Assembly (NCBI GenBank): GCA_964439625.1
Contig: CAYTPI010000006.1
Location: 1 to 64,000 of the forward strand
Direction of reading: 5' to 3'
Length of the DNA stretch: 64,000 bases
Origin: CAYTPI01 sp964439625
Lineage (GTDB): Bacteria > Chloroflexota > Anaerolineae > Aggregatilineales > UBA3940
Shown here: in pieces, positions 8,006-16,425 of the stretch
Layout of the letters: each line of letters begins with the position of its first letter
How positions within the stretch are numbered: position 1 is the stretch's first letter
Made by a program: the position numbers and the translations under genes
Notes under the pieces: model-generated
What the model was told of the DNA's origin: nothing
The model's input: only the letters and a program-made list of their open reading frames with translations
Database searches by the model: none

Positions 8006-8970
8006 CCATAGACACCGCTATTAGATATTTTTCGGATGGAGCAAGCCTTATTGCTCAAAAATCACGACGATCTGAGACCCGCCAGCTATCGCAATCACAT
8101 CGGAAACGTATGGCCTATTTATCCGGTGGTTTGAGGATAAATAGGCCGCAGCCTTCCAAACTGAACAGGTGGCGGCACCCACATTGTTGAGCAGCCTCAA
8201 GCGCTATTTTAGGTGACTGCTCATGACCATGACGCCAACAGTTCTGGTGCAGATTAGGGCGCTTAGTAGCAGCACTGAACAGGCGGGAAAGTCACACAAC
8301 AATATGCCCATATTTGGCGCATCCAGTGTGCCCAAATAGCCTGAAGCGGATGAGCGGCATCAGGCGACAAGCTAGTACTGATATCTCTGAAGTTTTTTTA
8401 TTGACCACTCTGGCTTTGGCATAATAACCCTTTCTCTTTCAAGTTATTCTCTCTCTTGCTTTCCCAAATGCAATTGCCCGCTGAAAACACTGGGTGGGCT
8501 GCGTTGCCAAGCCTCTACAGCTACGATAGAATTCGGATGTGAAGTGACATCTACGGGTAGCCAGTAAGGCAAACTGGTTTTAGCCGCATCTTAATTTAAT
8601 AGCGGATCCAGTAAGAGAAGCAAAAATAGAATCTCCTCAGAGGTTGGATCTTGCCTTACGCATCAATACTAAGCAAGCCGTCGATAAACTGCTTCTATGC
8701 CAAGCTGGCCCCTTACTGATTATGTGGATGATTTTATAACCCTGCCAATGCCGCTCTCAGCGTGCCCAGCATAACCGTATTGTCTATGTTGACCTGGACT
8801 CGCTTGCATCAACTCGCTCACCGTACTTGTATGTCCATCTATCAGCTCAAGCAGGGTTTATTGATAGGACTATATGCGTTAGTAGCTTTGTCACCTTTCT
8901 ATTTCTATGCTTTCTGCGTAAGTCCTATCGTATCGGCACACTAAGCATACCATTGAGGAGCATCCTAGCA
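8006..8970. other. Long gene-free region between ribH and the coiled-coil gene
   Basis: No convincing coding frame exists across these 965 bases. The longest open stretches are short and lack ribosome binding sites. An AT-rich segment lies around 8390-8470. The phrase CTGAACAGG-Y-GG occurs twice (near 8161 and 8277), and one perfect hairpin sits at 8112-8147. The right end holds the ribosome binding site for the gene at 8971. It could contain an undetected RNA or an old pseudogene. Confidence 0.4.
8112..8147. repeat. Perfect 13-bp inverted repeat with 10-nt loop
   Basis: GGCCTATTTATCC (8112-8124) pairs exactly with GGATAAATAGGCC (8135-8147). It lies about 107 bp past ribH and has no T-run after either arm. 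It could be an mRNA 3'-end stabiliser, part of a small RNA or a short repeat element. Confidence 0.75.
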
Positions 8971-10158
8971 ATGGACATCAACCACAACCAGACCGCACAA
9001 ATGATTACGTGGCTGGATGAAGAACGGCGCAAAGACAAATCGACGATAACACGGCTGGAAGAGAGAGTAAACTCACAAGCTGCGGTTATTGAAGATCAAA
9101 AGCGTCGTCTCCAGCAAATGGAGTCAGATATGGTGACACTAAAGACAATGATGATCTCGCCAGGCACCTTCAACGAAACTGTGACCAAGTTACGGGGCGA
9201 TCTCCTTGAACAGATCAAGAATAAGTCCGAAAACAAACAGAGTTCAGTCAGCGAATTAAAGAAACTACGTGAACTGGATCGCGAAGCCTATATGAAGGGG
9301 CTTGAAGAAGTTCGGCAGGAAATTGTTAGCCGTATCGAACGAGAATTGCAGCCCCGTCGTGCGGAAGAGGAACGTCTTTCACGGGTGGCCTTCGAGCTAC
9401 AATCTTATTCGGATAACCTCAAAAAGGGCCTCGAGGAGTTTGAACGCACGCTGGCGTTTCTTGAAGAACAGCGCCGTCAAGACAGCCGCCGTATTTCGGT
9501 AATCAACAGTGAGATCAGCGAGCTCACAAAACGCGTCGATACGCAATCACCCAAGACAGAATTGCTAGAGGAGCTTAGCCGCCGGAACGAACGCGTCATT
9601 AATGATTTAAGCGGTTCTCTGACAGAGCTGAATCAGAGTCAGAAGGAATGGTCTGAGCGCGAAGGTGTGCTGGCGCAGGAGCGTGAACGCACGATGAACG
9701 ATATGGTGCGCCGGATGGATGCTTTCAATGAAGAGATGGACGGTTACGAGGCACAGTTTTCACAATGGGCAACCATGCAGCATACGCTTCGTACCGAGTT
9801 GGAAGAATTTAACCGTATTGCAGACCGTGTAGACCGTCGCTTGAATGAATTGGCTGAAGTTCAACGACTGTCTGAGGATCGCTTCCGTCAAGAATGGGAG
9901 CAATGGCAGCAAGAAGATCAGAAACGCTGGCGTCAGTTTACCGTCACTAATGATGAGCAATGGCGTGAAAATGAAAAGCGTTATGATGGCTTACTAGCTG
10001 ACATCGCCAAGTTGAATGAAAGAACGGCTTTCCTTTCCGATAACATAAGTGCCCAGCGTGACTTACAACAGAAATTGTATAAGTCAATGCTTAGTGTCAT
10101 CACAGAGCAAAAAGAAGAAGCTGAGTTGGCTTTCAAGAACCTTCCCTCGAACTCGTAA
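8971..10158 (+). CDS. Long coiled-coil protein upstream of selB
   Basis: From the ATG at 8971, with GAGGAG 10 nt upstream, the gene encodes 395 residues. Nearly the whole chain is charged heptad-like helix (Glu, Arg, Lys, Gln and Leu), with no signal peptide or membrane segment and no known catalytic motif. A longer in-frame reading to 8827 would add a hydrophobic, poorly coding N-terminus and has no ribosome binding site. The stop is 6 nt before selB, so the two are probably co-transcribed. Function is unknown; a structural or scaffold role is the most one can infer. Confidence 0.75.
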   Translation: MDINHNQTAQMITWLDEERRKDKSTITRLEERVNSQAAVIEDQKRRLQQMESDMVTLKTMMISPGTFNETVTKLRGDLLEQIKNKSENKQSSVSELKKLRELDREAYMKGLEEVRQEIVSRIERELQPRRAEEERLSRVAFELQSYSDNLKKGLEEFERTLAFLEEQRRQDSRRISVINSEISELTKRVDTQSPKTELLEELSRRNERVINDLSGSLTELNQSQKEWSEREGVLAQERERTMNDMVRRMDAFNEEMDGYEAQFSQWATMQHTLRTELEEFNRIADRVDRRLNELAEVQRLSEDRFRQEWEQWQQEDQKRWRQFTVTNDEQWRENEKRYDGLLADIAKLNERTAFLSDNISAQRDLQQKLYKSMLSVITEQKEEAELAFKNLPSNS

Positions 10159-10164
10159 AAATAG

Positions 10165-12012
10165 ATGGCTTACGTCATTGGCACTGCTGGTCATGTAGAC
10201 CATGGCAAAACCTCACTTGTGGCAGCGCTTACAGGGACAGATACTGATCGGCTGAAAGAAGAAAAGGAACGCGGCCTAACTATTGACTTGGGCTTTACAT
10301 TTATCGACCTGCCCTTGAGTGGGCGTACTGGCATTGTCGATGTACCTGGTCACCGTGACTTCATTGAGAATATGTTGGCAGGGGCCGGCGGCATTGATCT
10401 TGCTGTCCTTGTGGTTGCGGCAGATGAAGGCGTTATGCCCCAGACACAAGAGCATTTGGCTATTCTTCATTTGCTGCAAATCCCACAGATACTCGTTGCA
10501 CTTACAAAGAGTGACTTAATAGACGACTCTGATTGGATTGAGCTCATCATGCTGGATGTGCTAGAAATGTTGGAGCAGTTTGAATACACCGACGTACCTA
10601 TTATCTCAGTTTCGGCTGTCACTGGGGACGGCATTCAGCGGTTAGTAGCTGAGATCGATGCAAGCTTACAGCATCATACGGCTGAGCAAAACAACACCAT
10701 CACGCGGCTACCGGTTGACCGTGTCTTTACAATTGATGGGTTTGGTACAGTCGTGACGGGTACTTTGATTAGTGGGCAGTTATCAATTGGGCAGTCCGTT
10801 GTGTTACAGCCAACTGGAAAAGAAGCGCGAATCCGTGGTATACAGAACCACGGTCAAGCGTTGGAGGTTGCTGAGCCGGGTAATCGTATTGCTGTTAATC
10901 TAACGGGTATAGATAAACAAGACATTGCACGTGGCGATGTATTAATTGAGCCCGGTGTGCTGATGCCCTCTAAACTATTAGATGTCCGTTTTAAGCACCT
11001 CGCCGATGATGACCAAGCTCTTAAGCATAACAGTGAAATGAAATTCTTCTCAGGCTCTACGGAAGCGATGGCCCGCGTTCGCGTTATCGGTGAGCGGGAA
11101 AATGCGCCCGGAACCACTGGTTGGCTTCAGTTGGCGTTGATGCAGCCGGTTGCCGTTGTTACTGGTGATCGCTTTATTCTGCGGCGGCCATCGCCGGCTG
11201 TGACGGTTGGGGGCGGCATTATCCTTGATGCACACCCACCACATCAATGGCGACGTTTTCGGCATGAGACGCTGGCGCACTTTGAATTGTTAGCACAAGG
11301 CTCACCTGAAATATGGGCGCTGTCAGAGATTAACAAGTCAAAGATTGTGCAATTACGTGCGTTGACGTTTGATCAGGACATTATCGCGAGTCTATTGGAT
11401 GAAGGCCGATTGTTGTATGTTGACAAGGACTACATAGCAAGCGCGGACACCATCGACCAGATGCGTACGTTGATCGAGATGACTTTGCAGGATTATCATT
11501 CCGACTTTCCGCTGTATGTCGGATTATCCAAAGAAGCGCTGCGAAGCCAATTGCAGCTAGACAAAGGTTCTTTCAATGCCTTGCTAAACTATCTCACAAC
11601 AGGTGGGCACGTTGAATTAGCCGATGGCTGGGTGTTTTTACCCTCTCATGAAATCCGTTTTGATGCAGAGCAAGAAAAGATCGCTGAGAATTTGTTAGCG
11701 AGTTTGCAGGAGAACGCGTTTCAGACGCCGTCTTTTGAGGAAATTTCTGGGGCAATAGGTGAAGATTTGCTGCAAGCGCTCATTCATCGTGGCGAGATTG
11801 TTCGCGCAAAGAATGGTATTGTGTTTCATGCAGATGTGTATGGTGATGCCGTTAGGCAGATTGTAAACCATATTCAAATAAATGGGTCGCTAACAGTCTC
11901 TGACGCACGTGACATGTTTGGTACCAGTCGGAAATATGCGCTCGGCTTGCTAGAGTATCTTGATGAGGCAGGCGTAACGCGCCGAGTAGAGAACTACCGC
12001 GTACTGCGTTGA
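10165..12012 (+). CDS. selB: Selenocysteine-specific elongation factor SelB
   Basis: SelB is the EF-Tu-like GTPase that delivers selenocysteyl-tRNA to UGA codons. The G domain is complete: GHVDHGKTS (9-17), the switch region with T-I-D-L-G, DVPGHRDF, and TKSD. It is followed by barrel domains, including RVFTIDGFGTVVTGTL. The C-terminal third (about 400-615) has the winged-helix repeats that bind the SECIS RNA in known SelB proteins. There is no ribosome binding site of its own, so translation probably depends on the preceding coiled-coil gene. selA, selC and selD are not in this window. Confidence 0.9.
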   Translation: MAYVIGTAGHVDHGKTSLVAALTGTDTDRLKEEKERGLTIDLGFTFIDLPLSGRTGIVDVPGHRDFIENMLAGAGGIDLAVLVVAADEGVMPQTQEHLAILHLLQIPQILVALTKSDLIDDSDWIELIMLDVLEMLEQFEYTDVPIISVSAVTGDGIQRLVAEIDASLQHHTAEQNNTITRLPVDRVFTIDGFGTVVTGTLISGQLSIGQSVVLQPTGKEARIRGIQNHGQALEVAEPGNRIAVNLTGIDKQDIARGDVLIEPGVLMPSKLLDVRFKHLADDDQALKHNSEMKFFSGSTEAMARVRVIGERENAPGTTGWLQLALMQPVAVVTGDRFILRRPSPAVTVGGGIILDAHPPHQWRRFRHETLAHFELLAQGSPEIWALSEINKSKIVQLRALTFDQDIIASLLDEGRLLYVDKDYIASADTIDQMRTLIEMTLQDYHSDFPLYVGLSKEALRSQLQLDKGSFNALLNYLTTGGHVELADGWVFLPSHEIRFDAEQEKIAENLLASLQENAFQTPSFEEISGAIGEDLLQALIHRGEIVRAKNGIVFHADVYGDAVRQIVNHIQINGSLTVSDARDMFGTSRKYALGLLEYLDEAGVTRRVENYRVLR

Positions 12013-12019
12013 TAACCAG

Positions 12020-12052
12020 AAAAGGCACCTTTCTAGAGAAAGATACCTTTTT
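12020..12052 (+). terminator. Terminator after selB
   Basis: AAAAGGCACCTTTCT and AGAAAGATACCTTTT form a stem with two mismatches, ending in a five-T run. It begins 7 bp after the selB stop. Confidence 0.6.
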
Positions 12053-12057
12053 AATAC

Positions 12058-12306
12058 TTAGAAGTGGAATAACATGCGTAGTGGCACAATAACAATAACG
12101 ATGGCACAGACAGTTACTCCGATCAATGTTAATACGGCTAATAGAAGTTTCGACAGGCAGCCGAGGAAGAAATTCGTTTCCTCCACGTGAGCGGTTTGTT
12201 GCTCGCGTAACTTCTGCTGGTAATGCGCCCGGGCGAAATCTTCCCTAAGGCGTTCCACCCGCCTTGACTGCAGCTCGAAGTGCTGCGACTTCTTGATGGG
12301 AACCAT
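12058..12306 (-). CDS. Small membrane protein, 82 aa
   Basis: The N-terminal 45 residues are charged and helical (RRVERLREDFARAHYQQKLREQ). They are followed by one hydrophobic segment of about 30 residues (LSKLLLAVLTLIGVTVCAIVIVIV), giving a single-pass protein with a cytoplasmic helix in front. The start ATG at 12306 has a weak AGGT site. It is probably monocistronic. Function is unknown. Confidence 0.55.
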   Translation of the reverse strand: MVPIKKSQHFELQSRRVERLREDFARAHYQQKLREQQTAHVEETNFFLGCLSKLLLAVLTLIGVTVCAIVIVIVPLRMLFHF

Positions 12307-12668
12307 GGTTCATACCTATACAATATCCTATACCTATACAATCATAATCTAATCATACCACTAACTTGGCTCCAATTAATAATTTTCTAACCTTGCTACC
12401 GCTTGTTTCACTCGTGTTTTGTCTACTTGCTACATTATATGAGGCGTTTAGTTTGTATTTCGCAGAAGTTTATAGGGTTATTACCTGGTAGATGATGCTA
12501 GTCCTGAAGGTTACGTGAAACATTATCTTCCGATTTCAACTGACTTTAAGCACATCAAGAGAAGGTTAGATAACGCACAAGACACTACAAACAACATAAA
12601 ACGGTAAACCTTGCCTAAAGTTTGGTGTATCGCAGACCTTAAGTAAGGTCAAACTTACATAGATAAAA
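12307..12668. other. Intergenic region with repeats
   Basis: A 13-bp direct repeat, ATACCTATACAAT, occurs at 12312-12324 and 12330-12342, just upstream of the small membrane gene and in a position to act on its promoter. A near-palindrome GACCTTA-AG-TAAGGTC lies at 12635-12650. No coding frame is convincing. Confidence 0.45.
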
Positions 12669-12698
12669 ACGGGGCACCCAACTGGGTGCTCCGTTTTT
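12665..12698 (-). terminator. Bidirectional terminator downstream of groEL
   Basis: The 12-bp arms 12669-12680 and 12683-12694, with one G-U pair, are flanked by AAAAA on the left and TTTTT on the right. It can therefore act in both directions. It lies 30 bp after the groEL stop. Confidence 0.85.
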
Positions 12699-12728
12699 GT
12701 TTTCCATTTTAGATTTTGTACTAGAACC

Positions 12729-14354
12729 TTAGTACATATCTGGCATAGCAGGAGCCTTCTCTTGCTCGGGTACATCACTGACGAGTGCTTCGGTCGTCAG
12801 GATCATGGAGGCGATACTGGCTGCATTTTCCAGTGCACTACGCGTCACCTTAACTGGATCAAGGATGCCACTTTCGATCATATCGACGAACTGGTCAGTC
12901 ATAACGTCGTAGCCCAAGCGACTATTGCTTGCTTCACCTTGCATGCGCAGAACCGAGTCAATGATAACCGCGCCATCCTTGCCAGCATTAGCGGCAATTT
13001 TGCGCATTGGTGCTTCAAGAGCCTTGCGCACAATGTCAACACCCGTCTGTTCATCAGCGTAGTCCATGGTAACGTCGTCTAGAATAGGCAGCGCATTGAT
13101 GAGGGCAACACCACCACCAGGGACGATGCCTTCATCAATTGAAGCACGAGCAGCACGCAGCGCGTCTTCGACGCGATGCTTCTTTTCCTTCAGTTCGACT
13201 TCAGTGGCAGCACCAACGCGGATAATGGCAACACCACCAGAGAGCTTCGCTAGACGCTCTTGCAGCTTCTCACGGTCGTAGTCTGAAGTTGAATTCTCGA
13301 AGGCAACTCGAATCTCCTCAGCACGCCCTGCAATAGCATCGGCAGCACCTGCGCCGTCCACAATGATTGTCTCGTCTTTGTTGGCAACTATCTTGGCAGC
13401 TTGACCGAGATCATCGAGTGTAACAGATTCAAGTGTGCGCCCAATCTCTTCACTAATGACGGTGGCCCCTGTCAACACGGCAATGTCACCAAGCATTTGT
13501 TTGCGACGATCACCGAAGCCGGGTGCCTTAACTGCGAGAACGTTCAGCATACCACGCAGCTTGTTGAGCACGAGTGTTGCCAGTGCTTCGCCGTCAATGT
13601 CTTCGGCAATGACGACGAAATCCCGTTTACCTTTGTTGAGCATCTTCTCAAGAACGGGCATCAGATCAGATGCAACACTGATCTTTTTCTCGTAGATCAA
13701 GATGTATGGTTCTTCGATAACGGCTTCTTGTTCCTCTTGTGAGGTAACGAAATACGGGCTGATGAAGCCACGGTCGAACTGCATACCTTCGACGTATTCG
13801 GTGTCAAATTCGAGGCCACGGCTCTCTTCAACGGTAATGACGCCGTCCTTGCCAACTTTCCACATAACATCAGCGATTAATTCACCAATTTCAGTGTTCT
13901 GTGCGGAAATACTGGCAACACTGGCGATCTCAGCCTGTGTGTCAATATCAACTGCGGCTTCTCGTAAGGCATTGGCGACTGCTTCAGCTGCTACTGAAAT
14001 ACCTTTCTTCAAAAGCATCGGGTTTGCGCCTGCCGCGACGTTCTTCAGGCCATGGGTAACCATGCTATGTGCTAAGACGATACTGGTGGTGGTGCCGTCA
14101 CCAGCAATATCGTCGGTTTTAGAAGCGGCTTGTTTCAGAAGTTGGGCACCCATATTCTCGTATGGGTCTTCCAGTTCAATTTCCTTAGCAACTGTCACGC
14201 CGTCGTGGGTGACAGTTGGTGAGCCGAACTTCTTTTCGATGGCGACGTTGCGCCCCTTGGGGCCGAGCGTTGTGGTCACTGCGTTAGCGACCATATCAAT
14301 GCCAGCCTTGAGCTTGCGGCGGGCTTCTTCATTAAATGCGAGTTGTTTTGCCAT
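12729..14354 (-). CDS. groEL: Chaperonin GroEL (Hsp60)
   Basis: This ATP-dependent folding chamber subunit has the standard 541 residues. ATP-site motifs are clear: TLGPKGRNV near residue 30 and GDGTTTSIVL near 86. The apical and intermediate segments (YFVTSQEEQEAV, AVKAPGFGDRRK) and EGIVPGGGVAL are also present. The C-terminus ends EQEKAPAMPDMY and lacks the flexible Gly-Gly-Met repeat common in this family. It lies 36 bp downstream of groES in one heat-shock operon under the CIRCE site. Confidence 0.97.
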   Translation of the reverse strand: MAKQLAFNEEARRKLKAGIDMVANAVTTTLGPKGRNVAIEKKFGSPTVTHDGVTVAKEIELEDPYENMGAQLLKQAASKTDDIAGDGTTTSIVLAHSMVTHGLKNVAAGANPMLLKKGISVAAEAVANALREAAVDIDTQAEIASVASISAQNTEIGELIADVMWKVGKDGVITVEESRGLEFDTEYVEGMQFDRGFISPYFVTSQEEQEAVIEEPYILIYEKKISVASDLMPVLEKMLNKGKRDFVVIAEDIDGEALATLVLNKLRGMLNVLAVKAPGFGDRRKQMLGDIAVLTGATVISEEIGRTLESVTLDDLGQAAKIVANKDETIIVDGAGAADAIAGRAEEIRVAFENSTSDYDREKLQERLAKLSGGVAIIRVGAATEVELKEKKHRVEDALRAARASIDEGIVPGGGVALINALPILDDVTMDYADEQTGVDIVRKALEAPMRKIAANAGKDGAVIIDSVLRMQGEASNSRLGYDVMTDQFVDMIESGILDPVKVTRSALENAASIASMILTTEALVSDVPEQEKAPAMPDMY

Positions 14355-14390
14355 GATGAGCAGTGCTCCTTTCTGGGTTGGGTAACTAGC

Positions 14391-14687
14391 TTATTCTTCG
14401 ATGACTGCGAGGATATCAGATTCTTTTAGGATAAAGAGTTTGTCGCCGTTGAGCTTAACTTCCGTTCCAGCATACTTGCCGAAAATCACTGTGTCGCCAG
14501 CAGCAACAGGCATTGGGAGGCGGCTGCCATCTTTGTCGCGCCGACCTTCGCCAACTGAAACAATAGTGCCACGTTGGGGCTTTTCAGCGGCACTTTCTGG
14601 GATATATAGACCGGTTTCAGTGCGCTCTGACTTTTGAGCTGGTTCCACCAAAACACGATCACCAAGCGGCTTGAATTTAACGGACAT
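14391..14687 (-). CDS. groES: Co-chaperonin GroES (Hsp10)
   Basis: This is the lid of the GroEL chamber. The 98 residues start with KFKPLGDRVLVEP, include the mobile loop region (RTETGLYIPESAAEKPQRG), and end KESDILAVIEE. AAGGAG lies about 10 nt before the ATG. It is the first gene of the operon. Confidence 0.97.
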   Translation of the reverse strand: MSVKFKPLGDRVLVEPAQKSERTETGLYIPESAAEKPQRGTIVSVGEGRRDKDGSRLPMPVAAGDTVIFGKYAGTEVKLNGDKLFILKESDILAVIEE

Positions 14688-14736
14688 TTAGGGGTACTCC
14701 TTCCGTGTTAGGTATTGACCGATGGTTTGGATGAAA

Positions 14737-14763
14737 TTAGCACTCATCAATTGCGAGTGCTAA
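14737..14763 (-). promoter_or_regulatory. CIRCE operator for HrcA
   Basis: TTAGCACTC, a 9-bp spacer and GAGTGCTAA match the consensus exactly. It lies 50 bp before the groES start, so HrcA should repress groES-groEL outside heat shock. HrcA is not in this window. Confidence 0.97.
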
Positions 14764-14774
14764 TTTCACTAGGA

Positions 14775-14780
14775 AGTATA
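14775..14780 (-). promoter_or_regulatory. Candidate -10 box of groES-groEL
   Basis: TATACT on the minus strand would start transcription near 14767. The CIRCE would then lie just inside the transcript, as is usual. The -35 region is weak. Confidence 0.45.
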
Positions 14781-14829
14781 GCGAAGCAAAACGATGACAC
14801 CAGCGTTCATGAGATAATCTAATGAAATT

Positions 14830-16419
14830 CTATGGAGATGTTGAGGAACCTGACACGGAAGGAGGCAGTGGCCTGGACGGCGGGGCATCGTCCTCAATGA
14901 GTAAGTTGTTGAGGACTGTTACCAAATCATCAGAACGAGATGCCCATAGGTTTGATTTGAATCGTTCAAAGGTGGACTGTGCCATCTTCGCTTTGCGAAG
15001 CGCTTCTTGTAGGTTACGGTGGGCGTAGTCCAATTCGGCCTCGACTAATTGGACTACCGCAACCTCATGAGGGTGCTCAAACTGATCATCATCAAGCAGT
15101 GTGTAGGCTTCTTCCAATGAGGCTTGTGCTTGTGTATAGGCACCCTGCTGTTTTTGTAAAATAGCAATATGGGCTTTTACAAGAGCTTGCGTGACCGCAT
15201 CAGGTTGTTCCTGCAATAGAGAAAGGGCCCGATCATAGCTTTGGCGCGCAGACTGCCATTCGCCTGTTTCTGCTTGGATAGCGCCGCGTTGGGCGAAGGC
15301 TCGGGCCTGTAGAACCGTGTTGCGGTCAGTATGCTTGGTTGTCAAAGCCAGAGCGCGGTCAACAGCGCGTAGTGCTTCTTCGTACTGACCTAGTTCCTTA
15401 TGTGCTAACGATAGATTATAGTAGATCACTGCAACATCAGAGGACGCTGTATCCTCATCTTCAAAGACACGCAGGCTGCGTCGATACGTCTTGATGGCTG
15501 ATTGTGTTTTACCGCGCATCATGTCGATGTTGGCAATGTTGTCGAGGACGTAAGCCATTTCTTGGGGACGCTTAGCATTTTTATAAAGCGCGCGAGCATC
15601 TTCGTAGGCGCTTTTGGCATCATCCCACTGGGCCAGTTCCATTAACCAATGGGCAAACATCATCGTGCGTTCAGCAGCAGTAAAGTCGTCACCTTGGCGG
15701 CGGGCCAGCGTTGCCCAACGGCTAAAAGCTTGGCGGGCAGTCACAATATCGTTGGCCTCGCGGGCTACGGCGACTTGGACGGAAGCAGCATAGTCGTAAG
15801 CCGCATCAAGTTGCAGCGCAGCTTCTAATGAGGCCAATGCTAATTCGTTGTCACCTTGAGCCCATGCTGCTTGTGCCGCCGCTAATTGGCGCAGCGCTTC
15901 GAAGTTTTGCGGGCATGGTACCGCCCGGACGGCGCGACGCATTTCATCAGTGATTGGGCGCCCGATACGCTCCAGCAGCGCCAGCACCACACGCTCTATA
16001 AAGCGAGCAAAGCCGGTTTGAGGGGCTGCGGCTTCAAGCGGTGGCTGCGGGCCTTCTGCCATTTCGATAATCAAACGGACACCGAACAAGCGGCTGGCTT
16101 CATCATAGTTATAGCGACCATGCAACAGCCACTTGACCTGCAATGAGGTTAGTAACGGCTGAATTTCATCATCCGTAAGGGGTAATTCGTCAGTCTGTTG
16201 ATTGAGTTGGGTAATAACTTGATCATAGGGTAGAGCCGTTACGCTAAGAGCTAGTAAGTAGTCAGTGAGTAACCGGGCGATGACAGCCCCAATCCATTGG
16301 ACTTCTTCAGCTACTCGACGCGAATGCAGCGGCACAACCGCAATGCGTTGATGCGTTACACGCTGAATTGAGGTGGGCTCAAGCATTGGACGAGCATCGC
16401 CAAAGGACGCTTGATTCAT
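14830..16419 (-). CDS. TPR-repeat protein with TolB-N/FlgO-like N-terminal domain
   Basis: The 529 residues divide into two parts. Residues ~20-130 (IAVVPLHSRR ... WLLHGRYNYDEASRLFGVRLII) resemble the alpha/beta domain placed before TPR arrays in TolB-N/FlgO-like proteins. Residues ~170-500 are at least seven tetratricopeptide-type helical pairs (for example YYNLSLAHKELGQYEEALRAVDRAL). The tail is Pro/Ser-rich. There is no signal peptide. It starts 6 bp after the sbcC stop and is likely the last gene of the dnaE-pfkA-sbcC transcript. It is presumably a protein-interaction scaffold; the partner is unknown. Confidence 0.75.
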   Translation of the reverse strand: MNQASFGDARPMLEPTSIQRVTHQRIAVVPLHSRRVAEEVQWIGAVIARLLTDYLLALSVTALPYDQVITQLNQQTDELPLTDDEIQPLLTSLQVKWLLHGRYNYDEASRLFGVRLIIEMAEGPQPPLEAAAPQTGFARFIERVVLALLERIGRPITDEMRRAVRAVPCPQNFEALRQLAAAQAAWAQGDNELALASLEAALQLDAAYDYAASVQVAVAREANDIVTARQAFSRWATLARRQGDDFTAAERTMMFAHWLMELAQWDDAKSAYEDARALYKNAKRPQEMAYVLDNIANIDMMRGKTQSAIKTYRRSLRVFEDEDTASSDVAVIYYNLSLAHKELGQYEEALRAVDRALALTTKHTDRNTVLQARAFAQRGAIQAETGEWQSARQSYDRALSLLQEQPDAVTQALVKAHIAILQKQQGAYTQAQASLEEAYTLLDDDQFEHPHEVAVVQLVEAELDYAHRNLQEALRKAKMAQSTFERFKSNLWASRSDDLVTVLNNLLIEDDAPPSRPLPPSVSGSSTSP

Positions 16420-16425
16420 AACAGT

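Noticed and set aside
8827..8970. N-terminal extension of the coiled-coil gene
   Set aside because: It has hydrophobic, non-coiled composition and no ribosome binding site, whereas GAGGAG supports the ATG at 8971.
13702..14385. Long plus-strand frame opposite groEL
   Set aside because: It is antisense to strongly conserved groEL codons, has Ser-rich shadow composition and no ribosome binding site.
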